Assembly (NCBI GenBank): GCA_018398815.1
Contig: CM031610.1
Span: 36,045,914-36,109,913 of the forward strand
Length of the DNA stretch: 64,000 nucleotides
Source of the DNA: Conus ventricosus
Taxonomy: Eukaryota; Mollusca; Gastropoda; Neogastropoda; Conidae
Reading direction: 5' to 3'
Part shown: positions 33,601-44,542 of the stretch, piece after piece
Layout of the letters: the number at the start of each line of letters is the position of its first letter
Numbering within the stretch: position 1 is the stretch's first letter
Made by a program: the position numbers and the translations under genes
The notes under the pieces: generated by a model
What the model was told of the DNA's origin: nothing
Seen by the model: only the letters and a program-made list of their open reading frames with translations
The model's database searches: none

Positions 33601-34615
33601 AAAAGTTTTCATCAAGCGAAGAAAAAAACAGATGTCGACGGAGTGCTTTGATGGTCAAATCAAGGTCAGACTGAATGTCGAAGTTTGCGGTTAAAGTTTT
33701 GTGTATGTATGTACATGAACTTATGTTAGTTTTTCTCTTTGTTTGTTGGTACATGTGATTGAGTGTTCAAATCGGTCATTTTCAAATGTACAAAATCATT
33801 TGACAGAACAAGATTTCTTTTTAACCAATAGAAAATGTTGGCAGCACAGTCGTGGTTCAGTCTGTCAGAATACTACAGGTGTAAATGGCGAGTGAAGTGG
33901 TGAAAGTTGCACAAGTGTAATGAATAAAGATCTGTTGTCGTATGTTGTGTTCCATTGTTAATTGATTATCATGGCGCACTTGCACAGAAATTCAGTTGGT
34001 GGTGTGATCATGTATTAGAAATCAGCACTTTGCTGACAAATAAACACAGCTATTCAAAATCAGTTGTTCTGTGCATCCATACAAATCGTTTCTACACCAT
34101 TGCATGAAAAGGTTCAATATTCTCATACACTCTGATAAGAAGTATTGTGCAATATATTCACAGTTGATATGAGTAGCATTGTCTTCCTTTTCCTGTTGAT
34201 TTGCATGTGTAAACAAACTGAGGGAGGGTTATCACCCTCACTCATTTTGTCCATGTGTGTGAGCTTACATGTGTAAGGGTCGCTGGGTGGGAGAGGGAAG
34301 TAAAGTTTAACATTGGTATTGTCTCTGCAATTGCAGGCGCTAGCATAATCAAACTTGATGGATTAATGAATGATGATGAAACTTTTCCAGCCATTCCATC
34401 ACAAAGATGTCACTGAATGGTAATGGCCATAAATCTGCGATTGACATGTTCAGCAATATTTTTCAATTTTACAAAACTGACAACAAAAATTGATTGGCTA
34501 CAATTATTGTTTTATTCAGTGATCAAATACATGTTAAATGCCATTGTATGCAAATATTGTAACAAGCATTAAGTTATGTTCTATTAAGATATTACCATTT
34601 AATGTGATTTGTACT
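30621..34615. other. Non-coding, AT-rich, no secure gene
   Basis: A 150-aa plus-strand ORF at 32677-33129 (hydrophobic, with Leu/Phe-rich runs) has no recognisable domain and low-complexity codon content, so I do not call it a gene. Poly-G at 32654-32663. Otherwise there are only short homopolymers. Confidence 0.4.
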
Positions 34616-34677
34616 TTTGGACTTGGTTGGAGTATTTAGCGTTTATAACTGAACATTTGACTGGAGTGTGCATTGTT
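34616..34677. repeat. Left fragment of the degenerate satellite of about 40 bp
   Basis: 'gtttataactgaacatttga' + 'ctggagtgtgc' matches the unit of the array that resumes at 36607 ('ttataa...gatttgactggagagtgc'). The two parts are separated by the transposon at 34678-36606. Confidence 0.55.
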
Positions 34678-35048
34678 CAGAGATGGGATTTTTCCGCCGA
34701 TTGGCGGATTTCCGTCTTTTTGATGGCCCCAGGGGTCGTTTTTGAGATCAGTGTAAATCCGTTGAGAAAATTGGGGGGGGGGGGGGGGGGGGGGGTAGAG
34801 GTAGGTTTGTGATGAAGCTAATGTACGGCGAGAGGTCGATCGATATTGTGTTCTCAATTGATCCGTTCGAAAATGGATGTTTCCGGTTTCTGCTTGGGCC
34901 GGTCGAGACTGCTGTCTTTGTTTTCATTCTGCGGTTGACCGAAACCATCAAAGCGGAAGTTGATGTTTGAGAACGCGGCAAACTGTTTGCGAATTTTTTT
35001 CCTGACGCCATTTTCTTTAGGTTTGACGAGAGTAGCGAAAACCAGAAT

Positions 35049-35440
35049 GTTTCGTCAGATAGCAGAAAGCGAGAAAGTTCTTGCGAAGCAAGTCGATGCT
35101 TCAGTTAAAAACAAATGGACTTGGAAGTGGTTGAGGAGGAAGTGAGCGCAAAAGTGATGCTGACCAGTTCCAAAGGCGCCGTCAGCCACAGTGTGATTCT
35201 CAGACTGAAAGACTGCATGAGGAAAATCACCTATCCAGGACAAGCAGTCTGCACATGGTGTAATGACGCGGTCAAGTATGGCTCACGGGGCAAGTCAGCA
35301 TTGATCAACCACGTTCTTGCTGAAAAGCACCTAGCAAGAGTGAAAGATGGTCTTACAAACGAGACTCTTGGATCGTTTGGAGCATCGGCGAGTCTACCCA
35401 CCACCCCCACTCCCACCCCGTCTCTCTCTCTCTCTCTGTG
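35049..35440 (+). pseudogene. Zinc-finger (BED-like) N-terminal transposon protein, frameshifted
   Basis: Frame one gives MFRQIAESEKVLAKQVDASV and NKWTWKW. A +1 shift near 35130-35145 continues with EEEVSAKVMLTSSKGAVSHS and VILRLKDCMRKITYPGQ. The finger is AVCTWCNDAVKYGSRGK, then HVLAEKH, that is C-x2-C-x16-H-x5-H, like the single fingers at the N-terminus of hAT-like and other transposon-derived proteins ('alien' residues such as GK, ALINH are typical). It ends in a Pro/Thr and Ser/Leu (CT microsatellite) tail with a stop at 35441. It lies inside the 34678-36606 element and runs in the same direction as its left-to-right order. The function, DNA binding, is inferred from the finger only. Confidence 0.5.
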
Positions 35441-36481
35441 AAGAGTAATGCTATTTGTTTTGTTGAAGTAATGATATTAATAATATTGCAGGTTATCTCC
35501 AGATAGATGTAATGCCCACAATCATCAAGCTGATTATTTTGCAATGAAGGTTCTCTTTGAAAAAACAGGTTACATCAATGTCACAGTAGGACCTATACAC
35601 AATTGTGTAGTCAATATTTTACGTAATAAATAGCATACAACAAACTATTTTAGTGAGAGAGATCAAAACAAAAAAATTGCAAGGGTGTTATTGACATTCT
35701 ACAGACAAGCAAACAAAACATAAGTAAACAAACAGACGATAGTACGGAAAAAGTAATAGTAGTAGTAGTAATAATAAGAATAATGTTTTTTACCTATACC
35801 ACCGCGTCACAAAAATCTTTTCTTTTCTGGTATAGATATCATGGGGTGGGGGTGGGGGGGGATCAGTTACACACATTCATACAAACGAGCAGACCGGCAG
35901 ATATGCATGCATACTTATACTCTGGTGACTAGATTTAGCAAGTGACATCATTAATGTTGAGGAGTATCAGAAGTGTGAAAGTGGTTTTTTACTTATTGTA
36001 ATAGAGATGGATCAAGTTGAAAAGAAAAAAAAAACTGCTTGTGGGCACACAATTTGCACACTTTGAATATGATCCTTAGTCAACTCTCTCACTTATATTA
36101 TTCTATAAAGGAATCAGAATCCTCCGTGGTATTTTGAAGGACAACTATAAGAAATTATTTGATTGGTGTTCAGGTAAACTTTTTTAATAAGTATTTTGAA
36201 GGATGGCTATTACTATTAGAAACTAAACTGCTCGCTGAAATGTGATGTGAAGGACAGTAATGAGAAACTGACTTGCAACTGCTGGAAAATTGTGTCACTA
36301 TTAGCAACTGGAAAATCACCAATCCTGTATCAATGGTCTTCATGATTTCCTGACAGACATCAATGGCGAAGGTGAGAAAGTCTTTTTTTTTTGTAGGATC
36401 AAGGTTATTAATACTTTTGAATACTTTGGTGTCTCAGATGCTGATTTTTGCAGGTTAAATTCTAAAAAATCTTCAGCTTCA

Positions 36482-36554
36482 GGGGGCTTCGCCCCCTGAC
36501 CCCCACCAGGGGCCTTGCCCCTGGACCCCACCGGGGGCCTTCAGCGGCCCCCGG
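36482..36554. repeat. Three consecutive GC-rich hairpins
   Basis: Perfect stems: GGGGGC-ttc-GCCCCC (36482-36496), CCAGGGGC-ctt-GCCCCTGG (36506-36524), CCGGGGGCC-ttcagc-GGCCCCCGG (36531-36554). They are separated by 'tgacccccac'/'accccac' linkers. They sit just inside the right TIR of the transposon, in otherwise AT-rich DNA. Confidence 0.9.
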
Positions 36555-36606
36555 ACCCCCGCCACTTTTTTTCCTCCTTTTTCACATTATCAGAATCCCA
36601 TCTCTG

Positions 36607-37085
36607 ATTGTTTATAATAAGTGAGGATTTGACTAGAGAGTGTTTCCAGTTTTTAACTAGGGGTCTAATGGAGAGTGCTAAGGATTTTAACATGGAGATT
36701 TGACAGTGGGGGATTGGAGGGTACATATGTTTTGTTAGAAGGGATTTGAGTGGAAAGACATTGAGGTAATAACGTCGTAAGGGCTTTGACAGGAGGGTAC
36801 ATAGGATTTAGTCTTGGGAGATCTAACTGGAGAGTGCACACAGCTTTTAATTTTGGGGATTTAGAGAGAACACAGGCCTTATAACTGTAGGGTTTGGAGA
36901 GCTCATGTGGTGTGTGATATGGGGGATTTGACTGAAGAGTGCTTGGGATTTATAATTTGGGGTGTTTGTAGTTTGCAGCACAAACTGGTATGTTGACAAG
37001 AGTGCGCATAGCGTTTATAACTTTGCAGATTTGTCTCGAGAGTGCACAGGGCTTATAACTAAGGGGAACTGAGGAGAAGGTAAAT
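36607..37085. repeat. Degenerate satellite of about 40 bp, main block
   Basis: Roughly every 38-45 bp the motif 'gg(g)atttgactggagagtg' recurs, followed by 'cttagggcttataactttgg'. Recognisable repeats occur near 36628, 36700, 36742, 36784, 36821, 36890, 36927 and 37028. Divergence between units is high. Confidence 0.75.
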
Positions 37086-37545
37086 ATTGCTTATTTCTTC
37101 TTCTTCATACACTCAGACAGGAAGCCCAGAACCACTGATGAAGGCTGCTGTATGGTGGAGGCCCCCCAGTGATCCATAGAGCTTCTCTCTGGTCAGTGTA
37201 TTGGCAGGCCAGGTTTCTGCTCTTAGCTTTTGATGTGTGTGACAGTCCTGCAGAAGTGTTCTGCTGTCTTAGGGGCTGTGCCGCATGGGCAACTTGAAGA
37301 CTTGCCAATGTGAAATTTTGTGAACATGTGATGTCTCAGTCTGGATTGCCCTGCACTCGGTGGCACAATGCTCACTCGGTCTGATCTGGGCAGCAAGTGG
37401 TACGCATCCCTCTTGTTCAAGCCTGGGTGCTGCTCAAGCCATCTTTTTAGCTTCTTCTTGGTGATGTTTTTGATTTTTTTCAAAGGAAACTTCCTTCTCA
37501 AGTTGGGGCTGCTGTCCTCCTTCCTTTGCCGATTGGTCAGCATAT
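37086..37545 (-). pseudogene. LINE 3' fragment with C-terminal zinc motif
   Basis: The minus strand gives NITKKKLKRWLEQHPGLNKR, SDRVSIVPPSAGQSRLRHHM and FTKFHIGKSSSCPCGTAPKT, then AEHFCRTV (C-x-C..H zinc-type motif 'CPCG...TAEH'). After a frame shift come DQREALWITGGPPP and a final FLSECMKKKK-like end with a (GAA)n tail (37097-37108). The block 'LR.GH.RL..HM...I..S..CPCG....EH' is the C-terminal region of RNase H-bearing non-LTR retrotransposons. It is inserted in the degenerate satellite, which resumes at 37546. Confidence 0.75.
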
Positions 37546-37845
37546 GGCTTAAAACTTTAGGGTTTGTCTATAAAGTGCATAGTGCTTGTAACTTTGTGAA
37601 TTTGAGTAAGAACAAATACAGCTTATAACTGCAGCTGGAGAGTGCATAGTTTTTAACTTTAGGGTTTTGACTGGGGGAGTGCCAAGGGCTTATAATTTAG
37701 GGTAATTGGCTGGAAAGTGCCTGGGGTTTATAACTCCCAAGGGATTTGCCTGCATAGTGCTTAGGGCTTATAATTTTGGGCATATGACTGGAAAGTGCTT
37801 AGGGCTTGAATTTTCATGAACGTGCTCAAGGCTTGTAACCACAGA
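37546..37845. repeat. Degenerate satellite of about 40 bp, second block
   Basis: Units such as 'ttgactgggggagtgcc', 'aagggcttataatttagggt', 'ttggctggaaagtgcct' and 'gggcatatgactggaaagtg' continue the array seen at 36607-37085. Confidence 0.75.
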
Positions 37846-38119
37846 CGTATACACTAGACCTCACATGCTGCTTGGGGAGAGTTGAGTATGTTCCTCTCCG
37901 CTGCCATGTGCAAGGGGTCAGCAGCCGCCCCGCAACACAGTGTGGCACAGAGTGAATAGTACATGCCAGCGTTTTTTGTGACCAGCTGTTTCTTTTATTT
38001 ATCTTTTCTTCTTCTTTGTCTGCCTGTCATGCATATACGGATGAAGAGACGGAACGAAGCCTCACTCTTCCTGTCTCTGCCTCTGTCTGACTCGGATTTT
38101 GCTGTCTGTATGCATCGCT

Positions 38120-38500
38120 TTCTCTCTGTATTCCCGTCTGCATATTGAGTGTGTGTAGGGGAGAGGGAAGGGGATGCAGATGCATGTTTGTGTGTTTGGA
38201 TGCATATATGTGGATGTATGTGTGTGTGAGCGTGCATGCGTGCACGAGTGTGAATGCACGCATATGCACATGTATTTGTGTCTGTGCATCCGTGTGTGTG
38301 TGTGTATGTATGTGAATGTTCAGTGTGTATGTATGTGTGTGCTGCACTTCAGTGCATGTGTGTGTGTGTATGCGTGCGTGCATGTGAGTGCTGCATGTTC
38401 AGAGTATGTGCGTGTGCATGCATGCATGTGTGTGTGTGTGCGCTTTACATTTAATGTGTGCGTGTTTGTGTGTGCACACGTATGCAACAGGTTTACGGAC
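38120..38500. repeat. Interrupted (TG)n tract
   Basis: A TG/TGCA-rich stretch with many substitutions. The long Cys/Val or His/Thr ORFs here are translation by-products. Confidence 0.9.
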
Positions 38501-38719
38501 AGGTAGACAGCACTAGATGTCATATTTTGTTAACATCATTAGGCGAAACAAAGCACCCATTTTGTTTGGTTGCGATTTATTGTAACATATACTTATTTTG
38601 CGTGACCGATGGACAAAAGGAAAACCAGCAGCCACAAAGTAGAGAGAGAGATTTATACAGACTGAGAGAATGCAACCAGTATGTTCATACATACACGTGG
38701 GATCTTCACAAATCATAAG

Positions 38720-39000
38720 AAAGACACACACACAAACGCGCACACACACACACACTGAAGTGTAGCACACACACACACAACGCATGCACACACTGAAGTG
38801 TGTGTAGCACACACACACACACTGCACACACGTCATAAAATGACGCATCCTTGGAAGCACCCAGGCACATAACGGGTACCGTACCATGCACACACTTAAC
38901 ACACACACATATTTATGCTTGCTGCAACACATTCACATGCCTAAGCATGTGTGTGTGTGCGCGCGCGCACACACACACACACACTTGCATACATATACAC
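38720..39000. repeat. Interrupted (CA)n tracts with a duplicated segment
   Basis: CA arrays separated by 'ctgaagtgt(gtgt)agcacacac', which occurs twice (38755-38775 and 38790-38815). Confidence 0.85.
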
Positions 39001-39189
39001 ACAGATGTGTTTACTAACCAGATGTCTGTTGTGTTCAACAAGCTCAGCGCCAAGTGTAAGCAATGCTTTAGCCGATGCCAGCTATGCGGCAGCTGGCACT
39101 TTCAAGATGGTGGAAGGAGAGAACCAAGCCGGAAGGCTTTCGCAAAGTCTACTGTATATGTTGATGGAAAATTTGAAAGAAAAAAAAAA

Positions 39190-39485
39190 GTCTACTGTAT
39201 ATGTCTACGCTTGTAACTTAAGGGGATTCGACTGGCAAGTGCTTAGTGCTTATAATTTGAGAATTTGACTGGAGAGAGCTCAGTGTTTATTACTTTGGGC
39301 ATTTGACTGGATTGTGCTTAGGGTTTATTTATTGGAGTTTTTGTTGTTGTTTTTAACCAAAGGGTTTGTAAGATTTATAATTAGGAGTTTGACTTGAGAG
39401 TGTTTAAGGTTTATAACTTTGAGTATTTGGCAGAAAAGTGCATAATGCTTATACCTTTTGGGATTTGTCTTGATAGTTGGCGGTG
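39190..39485. repeat. Degenerate satellite of about 40 bp, third block
   Basis: 'ttcgactggcaagtgcttag', 'tgcttataatttgagaattt', 'gactggagagagctcagtgt', 'gactggattgtgcttagggt' and 'tttgacttgagagtgtttaa' continue the same array after about 1.3 kb of other sequence. Confidence 0.75.
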
Positions 39486-39962
39486 TTGTGAAATCCTTGG
39501 ATTAATTTGAAAGTCTGTGCTTTGAAACTTGGTCCTTGCGTTAGCTTGAAAACACCAGTGTGAAAAACTGTTCACTTGATTATGAAGAGACTGGCCAGAG
39601 CTCAGAAGACAGAGAGAATGATTGTAGAGTTGAGGTTTATTCTAAAGGAAAGAAAACAGAAAAAAATTGGTTTTTATACACTATGTGTGTGCCATAGTGA
39701 CTTACGGCTTATGCTAGTCTTGAAGAGATCGTAGTTTGTCCTGTGCTAGTGCTTATGATGTTTATATGAGATCCTTGGAGCATCCGTCTTATTCAGGACT
39801 GGAAGTGTGTAGGAACCCTGGTAGGTCCCCTGATAGATTTGTAAGGAAGAGAAGAAATGTTGATAGCACAGGTCTTTATGAGTCGGAAGGCATCTGCAAC
39901 ATAATGGAGATCATGACAAGAATCAAGATGTTAATCAATCACTTGATGTTTAAAGTGTTCAC

Positions 39963-40111
39963 TTGCACTCACACACACACACACATGCGCACACACACAC
40001 ACGTGCATGCACGCACACACATACACACACACACACACACTCTCTCTCTCTATCTCTCTCTCACCCTCACACACACACACTCTCACTCTCCCTCGCTCTC
40101 TCTCTCACACA

Positions 40112-40174
<63 letters not shown>

Positions 40175-40210
40175 CACACACACACACACACACACACTTT
40201 GACACATGTA
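39963..40210. repeat. Compound (CA)n-(TC)n microsatellite
   Basis: CA arrays on both sides of a long TC array. Confidence 0.95.
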
Positions 40211-40394
40211 CCTGCACCCAGACGTGCTCCCACACACATGCACACACCTTTTCACTAACTCAATAGTCGGAACCAAATACATGGAAACACTCTTTTGAGA
40301 CCAAATATCCCTACCCACTAACCTTGCCCTTTGCCACTCCCCAAGAATGCCAGGTCTGATAATACAAGTAATAAAAATGTGAGTACTGTCCAGT

Positions 40395-40560
40395 TTAATT
40401 TGAGACTACATTGCGTAGCTGTATTCTAATGGAGATAACATATCAGCAATGTTATTTGGGAAATTTGACCAGTATTCTACAAGATCGGTTAAGAAAATGA
40501 CATTCTGTATGTGGTTCCAGATTTCCCATTCGAGTTGACAACACACTCGTCTCTAGACCG
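40395..40560 (-). mobile_element. Faint copy of the long SINE
   Basis: Ordered similarity to copy A: 'ttgagactacattgcgtagc' + 'tgtattct', then 'agcaatgttatttgggaaatttga', then 'cgagttgacaacacactcgt'. The match is weak and some of it may be chance. Confidence 0.35.
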
Positions 40561-40740
40561 GAATTTGTTGGGGCCAAATGTCCGTGATACATGTGTAAAG
40601 GATTCAGAGAGTATTCTAACCAATTCATCTGGTGTTCAAATAGTCGTGATTCAGATACTTAGTCATCCAGCTGCCTCTCCAGTTCAGCCACTTTCAGAGT
40701 CACATCATGACTGGATGTCTAAGGTAAGTTGACCGTCTTT

Positions 40741-40776
<36 letters not shown>

Positions 40777-41144
40777 GCAGACAGACAGAGAGGTGATACT
40801 ATATGGCTACATCCTGTGTGTGGCACAAATTTTCCTCTAAAGAAGGTTCGCTGTTTAAAACATGCAGACATCTCAACTAACTTTGTCTTGTAACTTTCCC
40901 TCTCTTTACAATGGTAGAATAAGGGTGTAACTTTAAAAAAAAAAATTTAAAAAGATTCTAGCACCTCTGCCGATTTTGTGAAATGTTTGCCTCACTTTAA
41001 AGACGGAGTCAAGGATCTAATTTTCAGGTGTAGTGAACGTACATGATTTCCACTTGGCGCGTCTGCCATGGTAGGTAACCCATCAGACTGGGTGGTGACC
41101 CAAATGTCGGGATTTGGAAATGAGTAGATTTCTGAAACCAAGAA

Positions 41145-41252
41145 CATTCATACATAGAACATGTAATTATAGTGTGGATGCATTCATACATAGAACATGT
41201 AATTATAGTGTGGATGCATTCATACATAGAACATGTAATTATAGTGTGGATG
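41145..41252. repeat. Three identical 36-bp tandem units
   Basis: 'cattcatacatagaacatgt' + 'aattatagtgtggatg' three times with no visible mismatch. The following 90 bp ('caactagcaaaactcggtga...') is repeated in diverged form at about 41390-41462, after a diverged unit at about 41350-41385. The exact triplication is therefore younger than a larger duplication of about 150 bp. Confidence 0.9.
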
Positions 41253-41910
41253 CAACTAGCAAAACTCGGTGACATTGGCAATTGAGAATGGACATTTCTG
41301 AATCAAAACGCATGGGTCAGTTTCGTCCTGTGACAGTTATTTACACATCTAGAATACATACAGAGAATATGTAATTATTCTCACCATGTGAGTGCAACTA
41401 ATAAAACTCGAATGGCACTGGAGTATGGATGCATTTCTGGATCAGAACACATGCATCAGGTTTGCTGTGAAATTATTATTTGCACTTCTGCTAGACTTCG
41501 TATTAGTCCATGAATTTTTTTTTTTTTTTAATTTCTTTTTACCTTTCGAAATCCACCTCCCTCTTTAAAGACTTCTTTCCAACTTTTTTGTCATAGTCTG
41601 AATCAGATTTGCCTTCTAATAAACAATTGTTTGCTTTACAGGTTTTCCCAGAAACTTTTTTCTTTGGTTATACATATTGGATTGCCTTCTGATAAAAATG
41701 TCTTCCCTTTAAAGGCATTTTTTTTCCTTCAACATTTTTATTTCTTAAACAGTTGTCAGATTATGTTCAAACAGACTCCCTACCTTACAGATACACATTT
41801 TCCCTTAAACATTTTTTTTTTTTATCTTTGTTTATATCAAATTTACCTTCAAATACAGACTTTCTTTTTAAGTACTATTTTACAAGTCACGTCAGTGTTC
41901 CAACCTTGAA

Positions 41911-42232
41911 GCCGCCTTGGCTTAAGGCTGTGTAAGGCCAATTGACATAGGCTAGAACACGAAGGCTACATCAAGATGTTGTTATGCTCAGCATAGTTAT
42001 GCGGGGATTGTCTTCAGTTGTGACATGCTCCTAGCATAACATTATCAGTCTCCAGAATCCCCCGAAGTCGGAGTGTGGCTGCCCACCTGACGGGGTAATT
42101 AAAAACGGTCATACATGTAATGTTCTCATCCCCAGCTGATGCATTTGTACCATAGTGTTCAAGTACTTCGGCTGTTCAGATGATCCCTGGGGTCTTTTAG
42201 CCAGGGTACGACAACAAACAAACAAACAACCT
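41911..42232 (+). mobile_element. Dispersed SINE-like repeat, copy 2
   Basis: It runs from 'ccttggcttaaggctgtgta' to 'gccagggtacgac' and an (AACA)n tail at 42205-42230. It is the inverted counterpart of 30312-30620 with roughly 80 percent identity in the shared blocks by eye. Confidence 0.75.
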
Positions 42233-42503
42233 TGAAGAAGCTCAGCTGTCTGAAAGCTTGACAGTATGTAATGATACTGGTTTACAGTGTGTGAGTGTTC
42301 TTGCAAAGTATTGTTTAAGGATTTCTAAAGGGTTTTTATTGAAAGACCAATAATTTGCCATAATCTTTTCCTAAAATCATCAGTTTTTCTGGCTGAATAT
42401 ACTAGCCCTCTTGGCTATTATAATGTTTGATCATGATTAACAATACCACAGACTGTTTTGAACGCTTACACCATACATGCATAGTACACAAACAATCTAC
42501 CTT

Positions 42504-42711
42504 GCTTACCATATATAGTATCTGAGATGAAGGCAGAAGATATATCGGAAGCAGATATTCCTCTGGCAAGCACCTGCCGACTGAGACTGCGAGCCACTTG
42601 CATAATGAACCGACATCCATCTTCATCGCTGAGTACATGGACCTCAGCTTTTTTCATCCCCTGACCAACAGCTGAAACCATCTTATAAAATTCAACATTG
42701 GACATGCTTCC
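42504..42711 (-). CDS. Candidate exon, unknown protein
   Basis: The minus strand encodes MSNVEFYKMVSAVGQGMKKA, EVHVLSDEDGCRFIMQVARS, LSRQVLARGISASDISSAFI and SDTIYG, then a good donor 'ATATG|gtaagc' (donor G at about 42510). The amino acid composition is balanced and codon use is protein-like, with no low complexity. Just upstream on this strand the DNA is purine-rich (complement of the C-rich tract at 42721-42760), so there is no acceptor. If real, this would be a first coding exon starting at the ATG (context gaagcATGt). I do not recognise the family and see no second exon. Confidence 0.3.
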
Positions 42712-43638
42712 CTACCTTCCATCCCCCCCCACCCCCACCCCCACCCCCCCTCCTTCCCACCAACTCTTTTTTTTTTTCCTTTTTTTTTTTTCAATCTCAC
42801 GTGTGCTACTAATTGATGTATCCCGTTAAAACAATTCTGTGTAATAACCCTGTTCTGATTTTATGTATCCGTGTAAAGCTTTAACAATGGCATTATACTC
42901 TCGACAGTTACAAGCATGAGCACAACCATACACAGCAAGTCGAGACATATTGATATGAATCTTTCCACTCATTCTCAGCAAAAAGATCTAGCAAAATGGT
43001 GAAGCATGTACATTCATGATTAACACTTTCAGCAGTATTTTCAATATTACACAACGGATGTTTTGGGGGTTTTTTTAAAATGTAGTGTGAGTCACAATTA
43101 CTCTCTTATACAATGATAACTGATGTTAAATAACATTTCAGTGCAAACATTACATCATTCTGTAAAGACCAAACTATTCAATACAGTTTCTACCGGGCAA
43201 GCAGACATAAATATGTTAATGGATAATAGAACAAATATCTGCCAGTGTATTTTTCCAAATAAAGGAAAGTCGGACCATATTGATGATGAATCAAGCAAGT
43301 GAAGCCACACTAAAGCAGCAGATAAAGTCATACCTTGCATCAAAGTGAGCTGAAGACAAACGCAGGTCAGTCTTTTCATGAAAAGTCTTCTGTTCACTGG
43401 CTGGGACTAGATGCAAGTCACTTTGACTTGCAGTGTTTATGTCCTTTTCACCTCATACGGAAACTGAACATAAGCTATGGATCGCCCTTCCCTACACTTT
43501 GTACCTCTCTTCCCACTCTTCACCTCATTGCCCCAACCCCTTTCTCCTCGGTGTATTGCCATTTCCCAGCTTTTTTGTTTAAATTGGTTGCTTGGTTCCT
43601 CCACCCCCACCCCCCACCACCATGTCCTGGTACCTTTG

Positions 43639-43925
43639 CAAACAGTGCTGTTTGCAAGTTACAGTATTTGGGGTTTTTTCTTCAGAGCTCCAAATTCGTA
43701 ATGTTACAGATCTTAAAAGAAGTTGATGCTTCTGGAGTGTTTGAATGAAAATGAAGGCTGTGGGTAAAAGAATAGTATTTTGTGTGGATTGCATTTGCAA
43801 ACAATGCTGTTTGCAAGTTATAGTATTTGGGGTTTTTTTTCTTCAGAGCTCCACATTTGTAGTGTTACAGATCTTGAAAAGAATGTAATGTTGTTAAAAG
43901 AATAGTATTTTGTGTGGATTGCATT
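43639..43925. repeat. Tandem duplication, period about 160 bp
   Basis: 'aaacagtgctgtttgcaagt' + 'tacagtatttggggtttttt' + 'cttcagagctcc' near 43640 recurs near 43800. 'aaaagaatagtattttgtgt' + 'ggattgcat' near 43766 recurs near 43895. Confidence 0.8.
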
Positions 43926-44542
43926 TTTTGGGTCTAGGTGGTGTGTGTGTGTGGTAAATGTAACAATGATTCCAAGCAAATCCTTTTTCCTTTAACCTAA
44001 ATTGCGTCTTTACGTTATTGTTTAGTAGAGCTAGATACTCCTTATGTATACTTACCAAATTTCTCAGTAAAAGGGGGGTTGTGAGTAAAAATCTGAAGTT
44101 CATGTGGATCCTTCTCCCCACCAATCATGCCATCTTTGCTCCTTTCCAAAGCTTCACATAAATCCTAGGTCATCTGTTTCACTGCACCTGGAAACCAGTC
44201 ATTAAATTACACTGATAGGTTAAAAAAAAAAAATTAAAAAAGAATGAAACAGCAGTAGTACAAATGATGCAGGTTAACATCTAACATTGTTTTGTTTTGT
44301 ATGTTTGAAAATCTGATTCAATGATTCGTTACATGCGATAAATATTCCTGCATACAGTACCAGTTTGTCAATTTAGTTGATTTAACGTAGTCCACACAAG
44401 ACACATTAAATGATTTTTTTTTCTTTCATTCACTTGTAAGCTTAAATGTACAGATAATAGAGGGATGCTCAGAGGAGATCGTAAATCTACCAGCCATTGC
44501 TGTATTAATCAGATTATGATGTATACCTAAAGACTTCATCAT

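Larger units (their letters stand above)
34678..36606 (+). mobile_element. DNA transposon, 13-bp TIRs and 6-bp target duplication
   Basis: A perfect 13-bp inverted repeat, CAGAGATGGGATT (34678-34690) and AATCCCATCTCTG (36594-36606), is flanked on both sides by ATTGTT (34672-34677 and 36607-36612). Outside, both flanks are the same degenerate satellite. The interior has a 23-bp G run (34773-34795), a small coding region with a BED-like zinc finger (35040-35430), about 1 kb of AT-rich non-coding DNA, and a GC-rich triple hairpin 40-110 bp inside the right end. No DDE catalytic core is visible, so it is probably an internally deleted derivative. A 6-bp duplication is known for IS3EU-type elements, whereas hAT makes 8 bp; I cannot assign the superfamily with confidence. 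Confidence 0.75.
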
